Counted from the first letter of the stretch, positions 1-8,994 are shown. The stretch: DNA of 64,000 bases from Nannocystis pusilla (GCF_020073745.1 NZ_JAIRAU010000001.1:186001-250000), one strand, 5' to 3'. Made by a program: numbers and translations. The notes: a model not told the origin generated them from the letters alone.

Positions 1-97
1 CCCGGAGCTCGCGCGGGAGGCAGGGGATGACCCGATCGGGCGCACGCCGAGGCGTTCGCGGCGTGCGACTCACCATCGCCGGGCGACCCGATTCGGT

Positions 98-625
98 ATG
101 CTGGCGGGTATGCACAGGCGCGTCCTCGCATCCGGCCTCGCCGTCGCGGTGATCGCATTCACTCCGGGCGCGGCACGGGCCGACGTCATCATTTCGCTGC
201 CCGACCGGATCGATCTGCACTGCACGCTCGAGGAGCAGTGTCCGACCGGCGTGGTCTGTGAGTACGGGTCCCTCGACCGGATCGCCGTCGGCGCGGATTG
301 CCGGGCCGAGGCCAGGAAGAAGGGCTGGGAGCGGCGTTGTCGATACGGCGGTCCTTCCGGCGGGACGGAGGTGTTCTGCCCGCTGGGCGCGACCGGGAGC
401 TGGGCCATGCCGGGGCGACCTGTGAAGGACGTGCCCGACTCGGTGGAGGTGCCCGGGGCCGAGGCCGAGCCGGCGAGCGCGCCGCCGTCACCGGCAGGCG
501 GGCCGGCGACGCTGCCGCCGGAGCCGCCGAGGTCGACCACGAATTCGTGCGCGGTCGGCGATGCGGGGCTCGGCGCGGTCTGGCTGGTGCTGGCATTCAC
601 GTTGCTGCGGCGTCGGCGGCCCTGA
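98..625 (+). CDS. Secreted MYXO-CTERM-type protein
   Basis: Predicted 175-residue exported protein of unknown function. The N-terminus (residues 5-28) looks like a Sec signal peptide ending in ARA. The middle has several Cys residues (41, 48, 53 and others) and is followed by a Pro/Ala-rich linker. The C-terminus is a Cys (about 150), a hydrophobic segment (VWLVLAFTLL) and a terminal RRRRP cluster. That Cys / hydrophobic helix / Arg order is the layout of the MYXO-CTERM surface-sorting tag known in myxobacteria. An in-frame ATG at 110 is an equally possible start; neither start has a convincing ribosome binding site. The downstream gene is convergent. Confidence 0.75.
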   Translation: MLAGMHRRVLASGLAVAVIAFTPGAARADVIISLPDRIDLHCTLEEQCPTGVVCEYGSLDRIAVGADCRAEARKKGWERRCRYGGPSGGTEVFCPLGATGSWAMPGRPVKDVPDSVEVPGAEAEPASAPPSPAGGPATLPPEPPRSTTNSCAVGDAGLGAVWLVLAFTLLRRRRP

Positions 626-726
626 CGCCGCCGCAACGAGCGACCGAGCCCGGTCCATGGTGGCAGGGCGAGCGTGCGCCCGCGCCCTCGGGCACGAGGC
701 CGTGACGGCGCGGACGCGGCCGCTGC

Positions 727-2727
727 TCAACGCTCGTCGAGCCCTCGCACGCCGCCGATCCGGCGCGAATCGGCGGCGCCGTACTGCTGCGGGTCTTCAT
801 TCAGGGCGTTGGGCTGAGGGTAGGTGACGATGGCCTGCACCGCGCCGATCGAGCTCACGCTGTCGAAGTCGTAGCCCATGTTCTGCAGGCTCGACCGCAC
901 CGAGGAGGGGAAGCCCGCCTCGATGTCCGTGTCCGCCGAGCTGCTCCCGCTGTCGAGCGAGATCCGCGGGCGCTCGACCGCGTTCTTGAGGGTCAGGTTG
1001 TGGTCGATCAGGTTCAGCGTCACCTGGAAGAGGGCGTTGAGGATCCCGTTGCCGCCCGGCGAGCCGTAGGCGGCGACGAGCTCGTCGCCGAGGAACACCA
1101 TGGTCGGCGTGATCGACGAGCGCGGGCGCTTGCGCGGCTGGACGTCGTTGGGCGCGGGGTTGGACGCGCTGCCGACGGGCGTGTCGTTGAAGTTGAGCAT
1201 TTGATTGTTCAACATGAACCCGCGATTGCGGACCATCAGCCCGGTGCCCCAGGTGTCGCTGATCGTGCTGGTGACGATGACGACGGTGCCCTCGTCGTCG
1301 ATGACGGTGAAATGCGTGGTGTCCACGCCCTCGTGCACGTTCGTCTTCTTGCCCTTGCCCTTGCCCGGCTTCTGCGGCTGCTGCGGGTCCTCCTCGACCA
1401 CCTGGGGGTCGGGGACGTTCGGGGGGGTGCCGGCAGAGACGCTGGAGCGGCGCGAGTTGAGCTGGATGCCGCTGGTGCGCGACGCGATGTAGCTCGCTGC
1501 GAGGAGGCCGCCGGTGGGCACGGAGACGAAGTCGGGGTCACCGAGCCAGCGCGCGCGATCGGCGAAGGCGGAGCGCATCACCTCTTGCATCATATGGAGG
1601 GTCCCGGTCTCGCCGAACTCGTAGTTGCCCGTGCCGATCCTGAAGTTCAGCCGCGCCTCGAGCGCCTCGAGCATGTCGAGCATCTGCAGCAAGAACACGC
1701 CGGAGGCCGGCGGTGGGGCCGCCACGACCGTGTAGCCGTGGTAGGTGCCGACCATGGGCGCATGCTTGACCTCGGGCTGCGCGTCGTCCGGGTCGAACAC
1801 CCGCAGCCTGTAGTTCGCGAGGTCGCTGCAGGTCATGCGACCGCGGCCGCCCGAGTTGCCGGTGCGGGTGGCCGTCTGGGTCTCGACGATCGCAAGCGCG
1901 ATCCCGGACGGGTCGGCGCAGCTGTAGAAGGCGTTCGCGCCGCGAGCACGGATGGCCGTGAGGGTCTCCGCGAGCCGCGGCTGCCTGAGGAAGAAGCCGG
2001 TCGGGAGGCTGCTGCCGTTGGGGCGGAACACGCCGCGTGCCTCGGCGTAGTAGCCCTTGTTGGACGAGTTGGTGGAGGTCTCGAGGCGCAGGCGCGACGA
2101 GCCGGTGTCGTTGGCGAGGCGAGAGCTGATGTTGAACCCGCCGGCCGCGTCGATCGCCGGCGTCATCACCTGGCTCCGCGTCATCGTGCCGTACCGCTCC
2201 AGCGCGTAGAGCATGCCCTTCACCGTGCCGGGCACGCCGACGGCGTAGCCGCTGGTGCTCTTGACGTCGGTCGAGACCGAGGTGTCGAACATCCGGCGGG
2301 TGGCGGCGTCCGGCGCCGTGTCGCGGAAGTCGATCACGACGGTGTCCTTGGGCGCCGCGCCGGCCTTGTGGATCATCATGAAGCCGCCGCCGCCGAGGCC
2401 CGAGGACTGCGGCTCGTAGACGTTGAGCGCGAATTGCACCGCGACGGCCGCGTCGACTGCGTTGCCGCCGGCGGCGAGGATGGCCTGGCCGACGGCGGCG
2501 GCCTGCGGCTCGGTGGTGGCGACGACGCCGCCGTGGTAGGCCGGCCCGGGGCCGGTTTGCGTCGACGTCTCGGGCAGTAAGGGGTCGGCCGCGAGCCGGA
2601 AGTCGATCGCGTCGACTTCGGACGCCTCGAGCTCCTCCGCCTCGACGCACGCCCCTGTGCCGATGAGCGCGACGCCGAGCAGCAGGCGCGCTGTGGGTTG
2701 AATGGTGCCTCGATCTCGTAGCGACAT
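727..2727 (-). CDS. ggt: Gamma-glutamyltransferase lipoprotein
   Basis: 666-residue gamma-glutamyltransferase, which cleaves and transfers the gamma-glutamyl group of glutathione and related compounds. A lipobox (IGTGAC, Cys27) suggests outer-membrane anchoring. The large-subunit motif GLGGGGFM lies near 111-118. The autoprocessing site is DTTHFTVID with predicted nucleophile Thr470, followed by SITPTMV (538-544) and GSPGGNGI (555-562). A basic Lys/Gly linker (453-461) precedes the cleavage site and is unusual. Family members are normally 530-600 residues; the extra length is the lipoprotein leader and this linker. The start was chosen for the lipoprotein signal. No partner gene is adjacent. 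Confidence 0.93.
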   Translation of the reverse strand: MSLRDRGTIQPTARLLLGVALIGTGACVEAEELEASEVDAIDFRLAADPLLPETSTQTGPGPAYHGGVVATTEPQAAAVGQAILAAGGNAVDAAVAVQFALNVYEPQSSGLGGGGFMMIHKAGAAPKDTVVIDFRDTAPDAATRRMFDTSVSTDVKSTSGYAVGVPGTVKGMLYALERYGTMTRSQVMTPAIDAAGGFNISSRLANDTGSSRLRLETSTNSSNKGYYAEARGVFRPNGSSLPTGFFLRQPRLAETLTAIRARGANAFYSCADPSGIALAIVETQTATRTGNSGGRGRMTCSDLANYRLRVFDPDDAQPEVKHAPMVGTYHGYTVVAAPPPASGVFLLQMLDMLEALEARLNFRIGTGNYEFGETGTLHMMQEVMRSAFADRARWLGDPDFVSVPTGGLLAASYIASRTSGIQLNSRRSSVSAGTPPNVPDPQVVEEDPQQPQKPGKGKGKKTNVHEGVDTTHFTVIDDEGTVVIVTSTISDTWGTGLMVRNRGFMLNNQMLNFNDTPVGSASNPAPNDVQPRKRPRSSITPTMVFLGDELVAAYGSPGGNGILNALFQVTLNLIDHNLTLKNAVERPRISLDSGSSSADTDIEAGFPSSVRSSLQNMGYDFDSVSSIGAVQAIVTYPQPNALNEDPQQYGAADSRRIGGVRGLDER

Positions 2728-3134
2728 CTAAGATCTCCTCGTCGGTGCATGGAATCCACGGACACACAACCATCGGGGTCCGATGGCTACGTGGCGATCG
2801 AGAAGCTAGCGCGTGATGATCGCGGCGATGGTGTCGCGTGTGACGGACGGCTCGATGTCGCGGGCGCCCGGTCGGGGCTTGGCGGGGAATTGTTGTTCAC
2901 TACACACGACGAGCGTGATCCCGGGCGCCGCGGGCCCTCGCGTCAGTGCGGAGAGACCGTGATCTCCGCGGCACGGTCCCACTCTTCTCGCCAAACCCCT
3001 CGATGTGGTCGCAGCGACGGCCGAACACGTGTACGGGCGGGCTCGACGCCGGTCGCCGCAAATGTGGCCCGCGCCCGGCGGGGCGCTGGTGTCAATGTCC
3101 CGAGGGACATGTCGTCTGCCGCGTATTTGCAGGA
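2728..3134. other. Intergenic region upstream of ggt
   Basis: 407 bases between the ggt start and the stop of the next minus-strand gene. I see no convincing coding sequence. It presumably carries the ggt promoter, but I cannot point to clear -35/-10 boxes. One short hairpin of the dispersed family lies at 3095-3110. Confidence 0.5.
3095..3110. repeat. Short dispersed hairpin, copy A
   Basis: Six-bp arms ATGTCC/GGACAT around loop CGAG. It lies 24 nt beyond the stop of the minus-strand methyltransferase, so it could end or stabilise that transcript. It belongs to the family seen about twenty times in the window. Confidence 0.7.
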
Positions 3135-3944
3135 TCAACGGACGCCGAGGCCGAGCAGGGCGGTCTGGGCGTAGCGGACCTCGCCGGCGCCGAACACCTC
3201 GCGCAGGCGGGCGAGGACGTCGCGCTCGAAGGCCTGCCAGCGCGCGGGCGCGAGGTCGCGGTGCAGGAGGGCGATCGGGGCGTTGCCGTGGACCTGCATG
3301 GCCCACAGCGCGTCGACGTCGGCGAACACGAACTCGTGGGTGCTGGGGACGACGCGGACGTCGGTGAAGCCGGCGTCGCGCAGGGCGGCGGCGAGGACGT
3401 CGGGCTGGCCGAGCGGGGCGGTGCCGCGGCCGACGGGCAGCTCGGGCATGGCGGCGCGCAGGGCGTCGAACAGGGCGGTGAGGCGGTGCGACTGGTCGAA
3501 GGGGATCCACGAGCCGATGACGGCGCGACCGCCGGGGCGCAGCACGCGGAACAGCTCGCGCAGGCCGCGGGCGGTGTCGGGGAAGAAGATCAGGCCGAAC
3601 ATCGAGAAGGCGCACTCGAACTCGGCGTCTCGCCACGGCAGGTCCTGGCCGTCGCCGACGCGGGCGTCGACGGCGAGGCCGGCCCTGTCGGCGCGCCGGC
3701 GCAGGCCGTCGATCATCGCCGGGGCGAAGTCGAGGGCGGCGACGTGCGCCACCTGGGGGGCGACCTCCAGCGCGAGGGTGCCGGGCCCGGCGGCGACGTC
3801 GAGCACGCGCGCGGCGGGCGAGGGCGCGGCGAGGGCGATGGCGTCGCGGGCGTAGGCCATCATGTATTGGACGCCGTGTTCGGCGTACCAGGTGTCGACG
3901 AGGTTCCACGGGGCGGGATCTGCGAGGGGCGAGCGCTGCGTCAT
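3135..3944 (-). CDS. Class I SAM-dependent methyltransferase
   Basis: 269-residue UbiE/COQ5-like methyltransferase. Motif I is VLDVAAGPGT (47-56). An acidic residue ends strand beta2 (ALDF, Asp72), GDGQDLPW (98-105) lies at the adenine-binding position, and VLRPGGRAVIG (134-144) is the usual post-motif III region. All fit the Rossmann-type fold that transfers methyl from S-adenosylmethionine. The substrate cannot be read from sequence; this subgroup acts on many small molecules. It is divergent from the lipoprotein gene at 4344, and the 399-base gap between them carries two AT-rich palindromes that may be operators for either gene. Confidence 0.85.
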   Translation of the reverse strand: MTQRSPLADPAPWNLVDTWYAEHGVQYMMAYARDAIALAAPSPAARVLDVAAGPGTLALEVAPQVAHVAALDFAPAMIDGLRRRADRAGLAVDARVGDGQDLPWRDAEFECAFSMFGLIFFPDTARGLRELFRVLRPGGRAVIGSWIPFDQSHRLTALFDALRAAMPELPVGRGTAPLGQPDVLAAALRDAGFTDVRVVPSTHEFVFADVDALWAMQVHGNAPIALLHRDLAPARWQAFERDVLARLREVFGAGEVRYAQTALLGLGVR

Positions 3945-4006
3945 GACCTGACGGTGGCAGCCGCGCCGGCGCGGGGCAAGCCGCGGCGCGCGTGCGCAAG
4001 GTCAAT

Positions 4007-4027
4007 TTTTGCAATCGTATTGCAAAA
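4007..4027. promoter_or_regulatory. Palindromic operator candidate 1 (TTTTGCAAT)
   Basis: Perfect inverted repeat TTTTGCAAT / ATTGCAAAA with a 3-nt centre, 63 nt upstream of the methyltransferase start. It is strikingly AT-rich for this genome and shares TTTGCAA with the palindrome at 4127-4152. It looks like a repressor or activator site in the divergent promoter region. Confidence 0.55.
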
Positions 4028-4126
4028 GCAATGCGTGTGCGAGTGCGGACGGGCGAATCGACGGGCTTGGCCGCCGTTCGTGACGGTGCGGTCGGAGACG
4101 GAGGAGGCGGTAGATGCAAAACAAAG

Positions 4127-4152
4127 GCGTTTGCAAATTGAATTGCAAACGC
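4127..4152. promoter_or_regulatory. Palindromic operator candidate 2 (GCGTTTGCAA)
   Basis: Perfect 10-bp inverted repeat GCGTTTGCAA / TTGCAAACGC around a 6-nt AT centre. It has the same TTTGCAA core as the site at 4007-4027, about 120 bp away. The pair suggests cooperative binding by one regulator in the methyltransferase/lipoprotein divergent region. Confidence 0.55.
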
Positions 4153-4343
4153 GCGTGGCATACAGTCGCGCCGTGACCGCCGTCGACCCCCGCTCGCCCG
4201 CCGTCGCCCCCTCCGGCGCCCCCGGAATCGGGCAGGCGGAGCGCGCGCGGGGCTGGCGGGTCCCGGGCGAGCGAGGTCGCCGACGTGGCGCGCTCGTCCG
4301 AGAATTTGCTTCGACCCCCCGACATCGCGCAAGGAGAGCCGTC

Positions 4344-5264
4344 ATGCTGCGTTCGACCGTCATCACCCTCGTCACTGCCTTCGCCGCGCTCGCCGGCTGC
4401 ACCGCCGGCGGCGGCGCGACCGGAAGGGTGCAGGTGTTCGTCGAGGCCGAGGACACCATCCCGGAGGGGCTGCAGCCGGGCTCCGGCGAGGAGAACATCG
4501 TCGACGGCTGGGCCGCGAGCTACACCAAGTTCCTGGTGGTGGTCGGCAACTTCCGCGCCGGTCGCAGCGCCGACTCGTCGGCGTCGCTGAGCGACCCCGC
4601 GGTCTACGTGGTCGACCTGCTCAACCTGCCGGTCGGCGGGTTCGTGCTGACCGAGTTCGCCGACGTCGAGGCGGTCCGCTGGGACCGCGTCGGCTACGAC
4701 ATCCCCAACGCGCCGGCGGACGCCGAGGCGGCGGAGGGCACGTCGGCGGCCGACCTCGAATTCATGGTCACGAACGGCTTCTCGGTCTACGTCGAGGGCG
4801 CGATCACCAAGGCCGACGGCGTGTCGTGCGTGCCGGGCACCGACGAGTGCGTCGCGGCGACCGAGGTGAAGTTCGCGTGGGGCCTGGCGGCCGGGACGTC
4901 GTTCGACGACTGCGCGCCCGAGGAGGGCGACGCCGGCTTCGCGGTGCCCTCCGGCGGGACGGCCCAGATCAAGCCGACGATCCACGGCGACCACTGGTTC
5001 TTCACCAACATCACGCAGGGCGCCGAGATCACCGAGCGGCGCGCGCAGTGGATCGCCGACGCCGACCTGAACCACGACGGCGAGGCGACGCTCGACGAGC
5101 TGCGCATGGTCAAGGCCGCGGCCGTGTTCACGCCCGAGCTCGGCTACAGCGTGACCGGCGCGCAGATCCCCGTGACCACCGCGTACGACTACCTCGAGGC
5201 GCAGGCGCGCACCCTCGGCGACTTCCAGGGCGAGGGCGAGTGCCCGACGCGGGCGGCGCTTTGA
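4344..5264 (+). CDS. Hypothetical lipoprotein with EF-hand-like loop
   Basis: 306-residue predicted lipoprotein. The start is fixed by AAGGAGAG at 4331-4338, six nt before the ATG. The lipobox is LAGC near residue 18. No enzyme family is recognised. The body contains paired Cys residues, and the segment DADLNHDGEATLDEL matches a calcium-binding EF-hand loop (D-x-N-x-D-G-x-A-T-x-x-E). Function is unknown; an outer-membrane or cell-surface calcium-binding role is an inference. It sits alone, divergent from the methyltransferase and behind the two palindromes, and a short hairpin follows its stop by 2 nt. Confidence 0.8.
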   Translation: MLRSTVITLVTAFAALAGCTAGGGATGRVQVFVEAEDTIPEGLQPGSGEENIVDGWAASYTKFLVVVGNFRAGRSADSSASLSDPAVYVVDLLNLPVGGFVLTEFADVEAVRWDRVGYDIPNAPADAEAAEGTSAADLEFMVTNGFSVYVEGAITKADGVSCVPGTDECVAATEVKFAWGLAAGTSFDDCAPEEGDAGFAVPSGGTAQIKPTIHGDHWFFTNITQGAEITERRAQWIADADLNHDGEATLDELRMVKAAAVFTPELGYSVTGAQIPVTTAYDYLEAQARTLGDFQGEGECPTRAAL

Positions 5265-5266
5265 AG

Positions 5267-5284
5267 CATGTCTTGAGAGACATG
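5267..5284. repeat. Short dispersed hairpin, copy B
   Basis: Seven-bp arms CATGTCT/AGACATG around TGAG, beginning 2 nt after the stop at 5264. There is no following T-run, so a standard rho-independent terminator is not evident. The rest of the gap to 5622 shows no supportable gene. Confidence 0.7.
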
Positions 5285-5622
5285 TGACCTGACCCGAAGG
5301 GCATCCGACGGGCGGCGGCGAGCGGCCCCTGGCGGGCTGCAGGGGCCAGGCCGTCGCCGGTCGTCGCGCTGCGGACCGGGGACGGGCTCGTCGCTTCGAC
5401 CTGCGCGAACGCAGGAGGGCGTCGCCGGACATCGAGCGGTCGGGCTCGGGCCTGACGGCCGCGGTCTGCGAGGACGGACTGCGGGGAACGCTCGAGGGGA
5501 GACGAGCGCGGGGGCCGGGCGGAGCAATGAGGATCCTCTCGCGTCTGGGCGCGCGTGGGCGCGCGGGGCCGCGGGTCGGGCGAGTTCACACCGCCGTGCC
5601 GGCGCTGTTAGGCTCGGATGGG

Positions 5623-6456
5623 ATGCCGAACAAGTTCGCGGGGATGGGCCTGATGTTCGCGCTGCTGCTGGCCTGCGCCGAGGGCAGCGTCAGCGACAGT
5701 GGTTCGGTCTACCTGCCGACCACCAACCCCACCAGCGTCTCGGCCGGCAGCAACAGCAACGGCAGCAACAGCAACAGCGACGGCGACGGCAGCGAGGGCG
5801 ACAGCGACGGGACCAGCGAGGACAGCAGCGAGCCGACGACGAGCACGCCGGACCCGGTCACGACGAACCCGGGGACGACCGGCATGCCGGCGGGGGTGTG
5901 CGGCGACGGCAACGTCGACCCCGAGGAGGAGTGCGACGGCGAGTCGCTGGTCGGCAGCACGTGCATGACCGAGGGCTACGGCGCCGGCACGCTGGTGTGC
6001 GGGCCGGACTGCAAGCTGTTCACCGACGGCTGCTACACGTGCGGCGACAACATCGTGCACATGGCCGAGGCGTGCGACGGCACCAACTTCAACGGCAAGA
6101 GCTGCCAGAGCCTCGGCTACGGCGGCGGCAACCTGGTGTGCGCGGCCAACTGCAAGAGCATCGAGACGAGCGGCTGCACGCCGCTGGCGTCGTGCGGCAA
6201 CGGGGTGCTCGAGGGCGCGGAGCAGTGCGACGGCGGCCAGCTCGGCGGGCAGTCGTGCATCAGCCTCGGCTACGACCAGGGCGCGCTGGGCTGCTCGCCG
6301 TCGTGCACGCTCGACACCTCGGGGTGCGAGACGCTCAACTGCGCGGGTCAGGGCGAGTTCTGCATCTTCGACGAGAACAACCCGCAGTCGAACTGCTGCC
6401 CGGCGGGGGTGAAGGACAACATCCTCGGCATCTGCGACATCATCATCTGCTTCTGA
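5623..6456 (+). CDS. Lipoprotein with myxobacterial Cys-rich repeats
   Basis: 277-residue secreted protein. The ATG at 5623 is preferred over upstream in-frame starts because it gives a lipoprotein signal (FALLLACAEG). A long Ser/Asn/Asp/Thr linker follows. Then come three repeats of the form CGDGxxxxxEECDG...GxxCxxxGYGxGxLxC...C, the Myxococcus disulfide repeat (TIGR02232-like) common in myxobacterial surface proteins. A last small Cys-rich module (QSNCCPAGV) ends the protein. The layout argues for a disulfide-stapled cell-surface protein; a ligand cannot be inferred. The next gene starts 19 nt downstream and may be cotranscribed. Confidence 0.82.
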   Translation: MPNKFAGMGLMFALLLACAEGSVSDSGSVYLPTTNPTSVSAGSNSNGSNSNSDGDGSEGDSDGTSEDSSEPTTSTPDPVTTNPGTTGMPAGVCGDGNVDPEEECDGESLVGSTCMTEGYGAGTLVCGPDCKLFTDGCYTCGDNIVHMAEACDGTNFNGKSCQSLGYGGGNLVCAANCKSIETSGCTPLASCGNGVLEGAEQCDGGQLGGQSCISLGYDQGALGCSPSCTLDTSGCETLNCAGQGEFCIFDENNPQSNCCPAGVKDNILGICDIIICF

Positions 6457-6475
6457 CGCCGGCGGGTCGCAAGTG

Positions 6476-7009
6476 ATGAACGACGACGACGACGAGGCGA
6501 TGCCGCGCGCGAGCCTCGACGAGGCGCTCGCGTGGCTGGCGGATCGCGTGTCGCTCGAGCGAGCGCCGCGCGGGGCGCTGCCGGGGGCGATCGTGGCGCT
6601 GCGCCACCGCGTCGGGCGCGAGCTGCCGGCGAGCCTGGTCGAGTTCCTGAGCGCGTACCACTGGATCGATACCGGTTCGGTGGCCACGTTCGCGGTCGAG
6701 GGATCGTCGCGGCGCACGATCGAGGCGGCGCGGCGCGTGGTGGCCGAGCACGTCGCGGCGACCTGGCGCGCGCTGCCGTAGGTCGGCCCCGAGGCGCGGG
6801 CCCGCGGGGAGGCGCTGCTGGCGTGGCTGCCCGTGGCCGAGATCGGCAACCCGCTGCCCTTCGGCAGCGCGCTGTTCGTCGACGAGGACGGGGCGTTCCG
6901 CCGCGCGCCGGTGCGAGAGTTCGCGTTCACCGAGGTCCGCCGCGGCGAGGCGACGCGCGAGTTCACGGCGGCGCTGCTGACCACGCTCGCCGAGTGGCAC
7001 GAGGGCTGA
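6476..7009 (+). pseudogene. SMI1/KNR4 (SUKH)-like gene broken by an amber codon
   Basis: One continuous frame from ATG 6476 (or GTG 6473) to TGA 7007-7009, interrupted by TAG at 6779-6781. The first part (about 101 residues) has features of the SMI1/KNR4 immunity-like fold (LPASLVEFLSAYHWID). After the TAG the same frame continues 75 residues with normal composition (ALLAWLPVAEIGNPLPFGS, then EFAFTEVRR...LAEWHEG). The two parts read as one protein of about 177 residues. A single base change (for example CAG or GAG to TAG) would explain it. A sequencing error or a genuinely short product are alternatives. Confidence 0.7.
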
Positions 7010-7099
7010 TCGTCAGCGGGCTCGAGCGGCGGTGGATCGGCGACGAAACGCGATCGCCGCGAGTTGCCGGGGGTGGCGATCGCCCTCAGTCTTGCGATT

Positions 7100-7573
7100 A
7101 TGCACGACCGCCGATTGTCACCCCTGAGCCTGCTGTTCTGGATCGGCGTGGCCTACGTGCCCGCGTTGACCGGGTACTTCTTCGGGCCCGACCGTTGGTA
7201 CCACCGCCTGCACAAGCCCGACTGGACCCCGCCCGACTCGGTGTTCGCGCCGGTGTGGATCACGCTGTACGCGACGATGGCCCTCAGCATGTACCTCGCG
7301 TGCCGCAAGGACAAGCACCCGCTGCTGCCGTGGGCGGTCGGGCTGTTCTTCGTCTACCAGCTGCTCAACGCCGCCTGGTCGCCGCTGTTCTTCGGGCTCC
7401 ACCGCCCCGACCTGGCGCTGGTGTGCGTCGGCGTGCAGTGGTTCGCGCTGATCTCGATGGTCCGCGCGCTCGCCAAGATCCGCCCGGCCGCGGCCCTGCT
7501 GCAGGTGCCGCACCTGCTGTGGGTCACGTTCGCGCTGGCGTTGAACGCGGCGATCTGGAACCTCAACCGCTGA
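7100..7573 (+). CDS. tspO: TspO/MBR family membrane protein
   Basis: 157-residue tryptophan-rich sensory protein, a five-helix membrane protein that binds porphyrins and related ligands. Family hallmarks are WYHRLHKPDWTPP (33-45), the PVW..LY..M..S.YL segment (51-65), LLNAAWSPLFFG (88-99) and the last helix PHLLWVTFALALNAAIWNLN (137-156). The length fits the family. ATG 7100 is preferred to a TTG at 7064 because the protein then begins just before helix 1. The gene is monocistronic and followed at 20 nt by a strong hairpin shared with the convergent gene. Confidence 0.9.
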   Translation: MHDRRLSPLSLLFWIGVAYVPALTGYFFGPDRWYHRLHKPDWTPPDSVFAPVWITLYATMALSMYLACRKDKHPLLPWAVGLFFVYQLLNAAWSPLFFGLHRPDLALVCVGVQWFALISMVRALAKIRPAAALLQVPHLLWVTFALALNAAIWNLNR

Positions 7574-7592
7574 GATCGAGAGGCTGACCGAA

Positions 7593-7618
7593 CGGACATG
7601 CTCGTGAGGGCATGTCCG
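7593..7618. repeat. Short dispersed hairpin, copy C (GTGA loop)
   Basis: Eleven-bp stem with one G-U wobble: arms CGGACATGCTC and GGGCATGTCCG around a GTGA tetraloop on the + strand (GNRA type). It lies between two convergent genes, 20 nt after the tspO stop and 6 nt from the stop of the minus-strand gene. It is a plausible shared 3'-end hairpin. Confidence 0.8.
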
Positions 7619-7623
7619 GAGGG

Positions 7624-8994
7624 TCACTTGAGTTCGCGCGCGGCGGCCGCGAGGTCGACGAACGCCGGGGCCGCGGGCTCCGTCGACTCGACGAGCCGGT
7701 CCTCGTCGCAGCGGAAGCGATCGATGCGGCCGTCGGCGGCGACCCGCACGCCCAGCTCGCCGGTCCACACGCCGATCTCGGGGCGGAGGTCGAGCGCGGC
7801 GCGCGGGGCCTGCGGGTCGAGGCGGCGCTGGCCGCCCTTCCAGGCGATGTCGAGGACGGGGTGGCCGTCGTGACAGCGCAGCTGCTGCGAGGTGATCGCA
7901 GGACCGTGCGGCTGCTGCCGCGGGGTGAGGACGCGGTCGGCGAGGTCGACGGCGTGGAAGCGATCGCAGGCGTCGTCGTCACCGGGACCGACGGCGAGGT
8001 GGCAGCGCGCGTCGAGGTCGTCGGCGCAGAAGGTGACGAGCGCGGCGCCGTCGAAGCCGCGGCGGATCGGCGGACGGCAGTCGATGCGGCGGAATTTCGG
8101 CGTGGCCGCCTTGCCGGCCCCGCGCGGGAGATAGATGCCGGCGTGGCTGGGCCCGCCGTGCCAGGCCCAGACGTCGAGGAGGTGACCGGCGCCGACGTCG
8201 AGGAGCGCGCCCATGTCGGACTGACCGCCGTCGACGCCGACCTGCGCGACCTCGACGAACGCGGCGCCGTCGATTCTGTACATGTGGTAGCCGGGGCACG
8301 GGCGCTGGCCGCCGCGGACGCGATCGCGGCACGCCACGGCGGCGCCGAGAGCCGCGACGATCGCGGTGCCCCGCCCGAGGGCCTGCACGCGCACGCGCTC
8401 GCTGTCCCAGGCGACGAGGGCCTCGTGGCTGAAGCGGTCGAGGACGAGCGGAGCCGATGTCGCGGACAGGTCGTCGGCGAGGGCGACGGCGCCGACGAGC
8501 CCGGCCGGCGGGTCGAACTCGAGCGCGGCGACGTAGGCGATCCAGGCGCCGCCACCCGCGGTGCTCAGCGCGAGATCGACGACCTCGCCGTCGCTGCGGA
8601 GCACGAGCCGCGGGCCGCCCTGCGGGACGCCGCGGCGGTCGAGGCTCTGGACGACGATCTCGCCGGCATCGTCGCGCCGGCGCGACCACGCGAGCAGGAC
8701 GCCGGTCGAGCTGGCGGCGTAGTCGAGCGGGCCGAGCTGATAGGCGTCGGGCACGACGGCGGGCGCCGGTGGTGGCGAGGCGCGGGCGGGGCGAGGGGTG
8801 CTCCCGGGGGCCGCCGGGACGACGGGCGCGTCGGCGGTCGGGGTCGCAGGGCGAGGCTCGCACGCGAGGTGCACGAGCGCGCCGACGGCGAGGCCTGTCG
8901 CGATCCTCGGCTGTCGTCGCGCGTCGCGGCCGGCGCGGCAGCGGGCGAGCGAGCGCAGATCGCCGTGCCCCGGTCGCGGCGCGCGGGTGGACAT
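7624..8994 (-). CDS. Hypothetical lipoprotein
   Basis: 456-residue protein beginning at ATG 8994. That start leaves an Arg-rich leader, a hydrophobic stretch (ATGLAVGALVHLAC) and a lipobox-like Cys, then a Pro/Ala-rich linker. The remainder is soluble, with repeated short beta-type segments and several Cys and Trp residues (LLDVWAWHGGPSHAGIYLP). I recognise no domain; a beta-propeller-like fold is only a guess from the recurring strand/turn pattern. Longer in-frame starts up to 9063 exist but would bury the signal. Convergent with tspO. Confidence 0.72.
   Translation of the reverse strand: MSTRAPRPGHGDLRSLARCRAGRDARRQPRIATGLAVGALVHLACEPRPATPTADAPVVPAAPGSTPRPARASPPPAPAVVPDAYQLGPLDYAASSTGVLLAWSRRRDDAGEIVVQSLDRRGVPQGGPRLVLRSDGEVVDLALSTAGGGAWIAYVAALEFDPPAGLVGAVALADDLSATSAPLVLDRFSHEALVAWDSERVRVQALGRGTAIVAALGAAVACRDRVRGGQRPCPGYHMYRIDGAAFVEVAQVGVDGGQSDMGALLDVGAGHLLDVWAWHGGPSHAGIYLPRGAGKAATPKFRRIDCRPPIRRGFDGAALVTFCADDLDARCHLAVGPGDDDACDRFHAVDLADRVLTPRQQPHGPAITSQQLRCHDGHPVLDIAWKGGQRRLDPQAPRAALDLRPEIGVWTGELGVRVAADGRIDRFRCDEDRLVESTEPAAPAFVDLAAAARELK

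Noticed and set aside
1000..2580. Long plus-strand open frame opposite the ggt gene
   Set aside because: Its product is a low-complexity Arg/Gly/Val/Ala shadow of the ggt codons. Similar long antisense frames lie opposite most genes here because of the high GC content.
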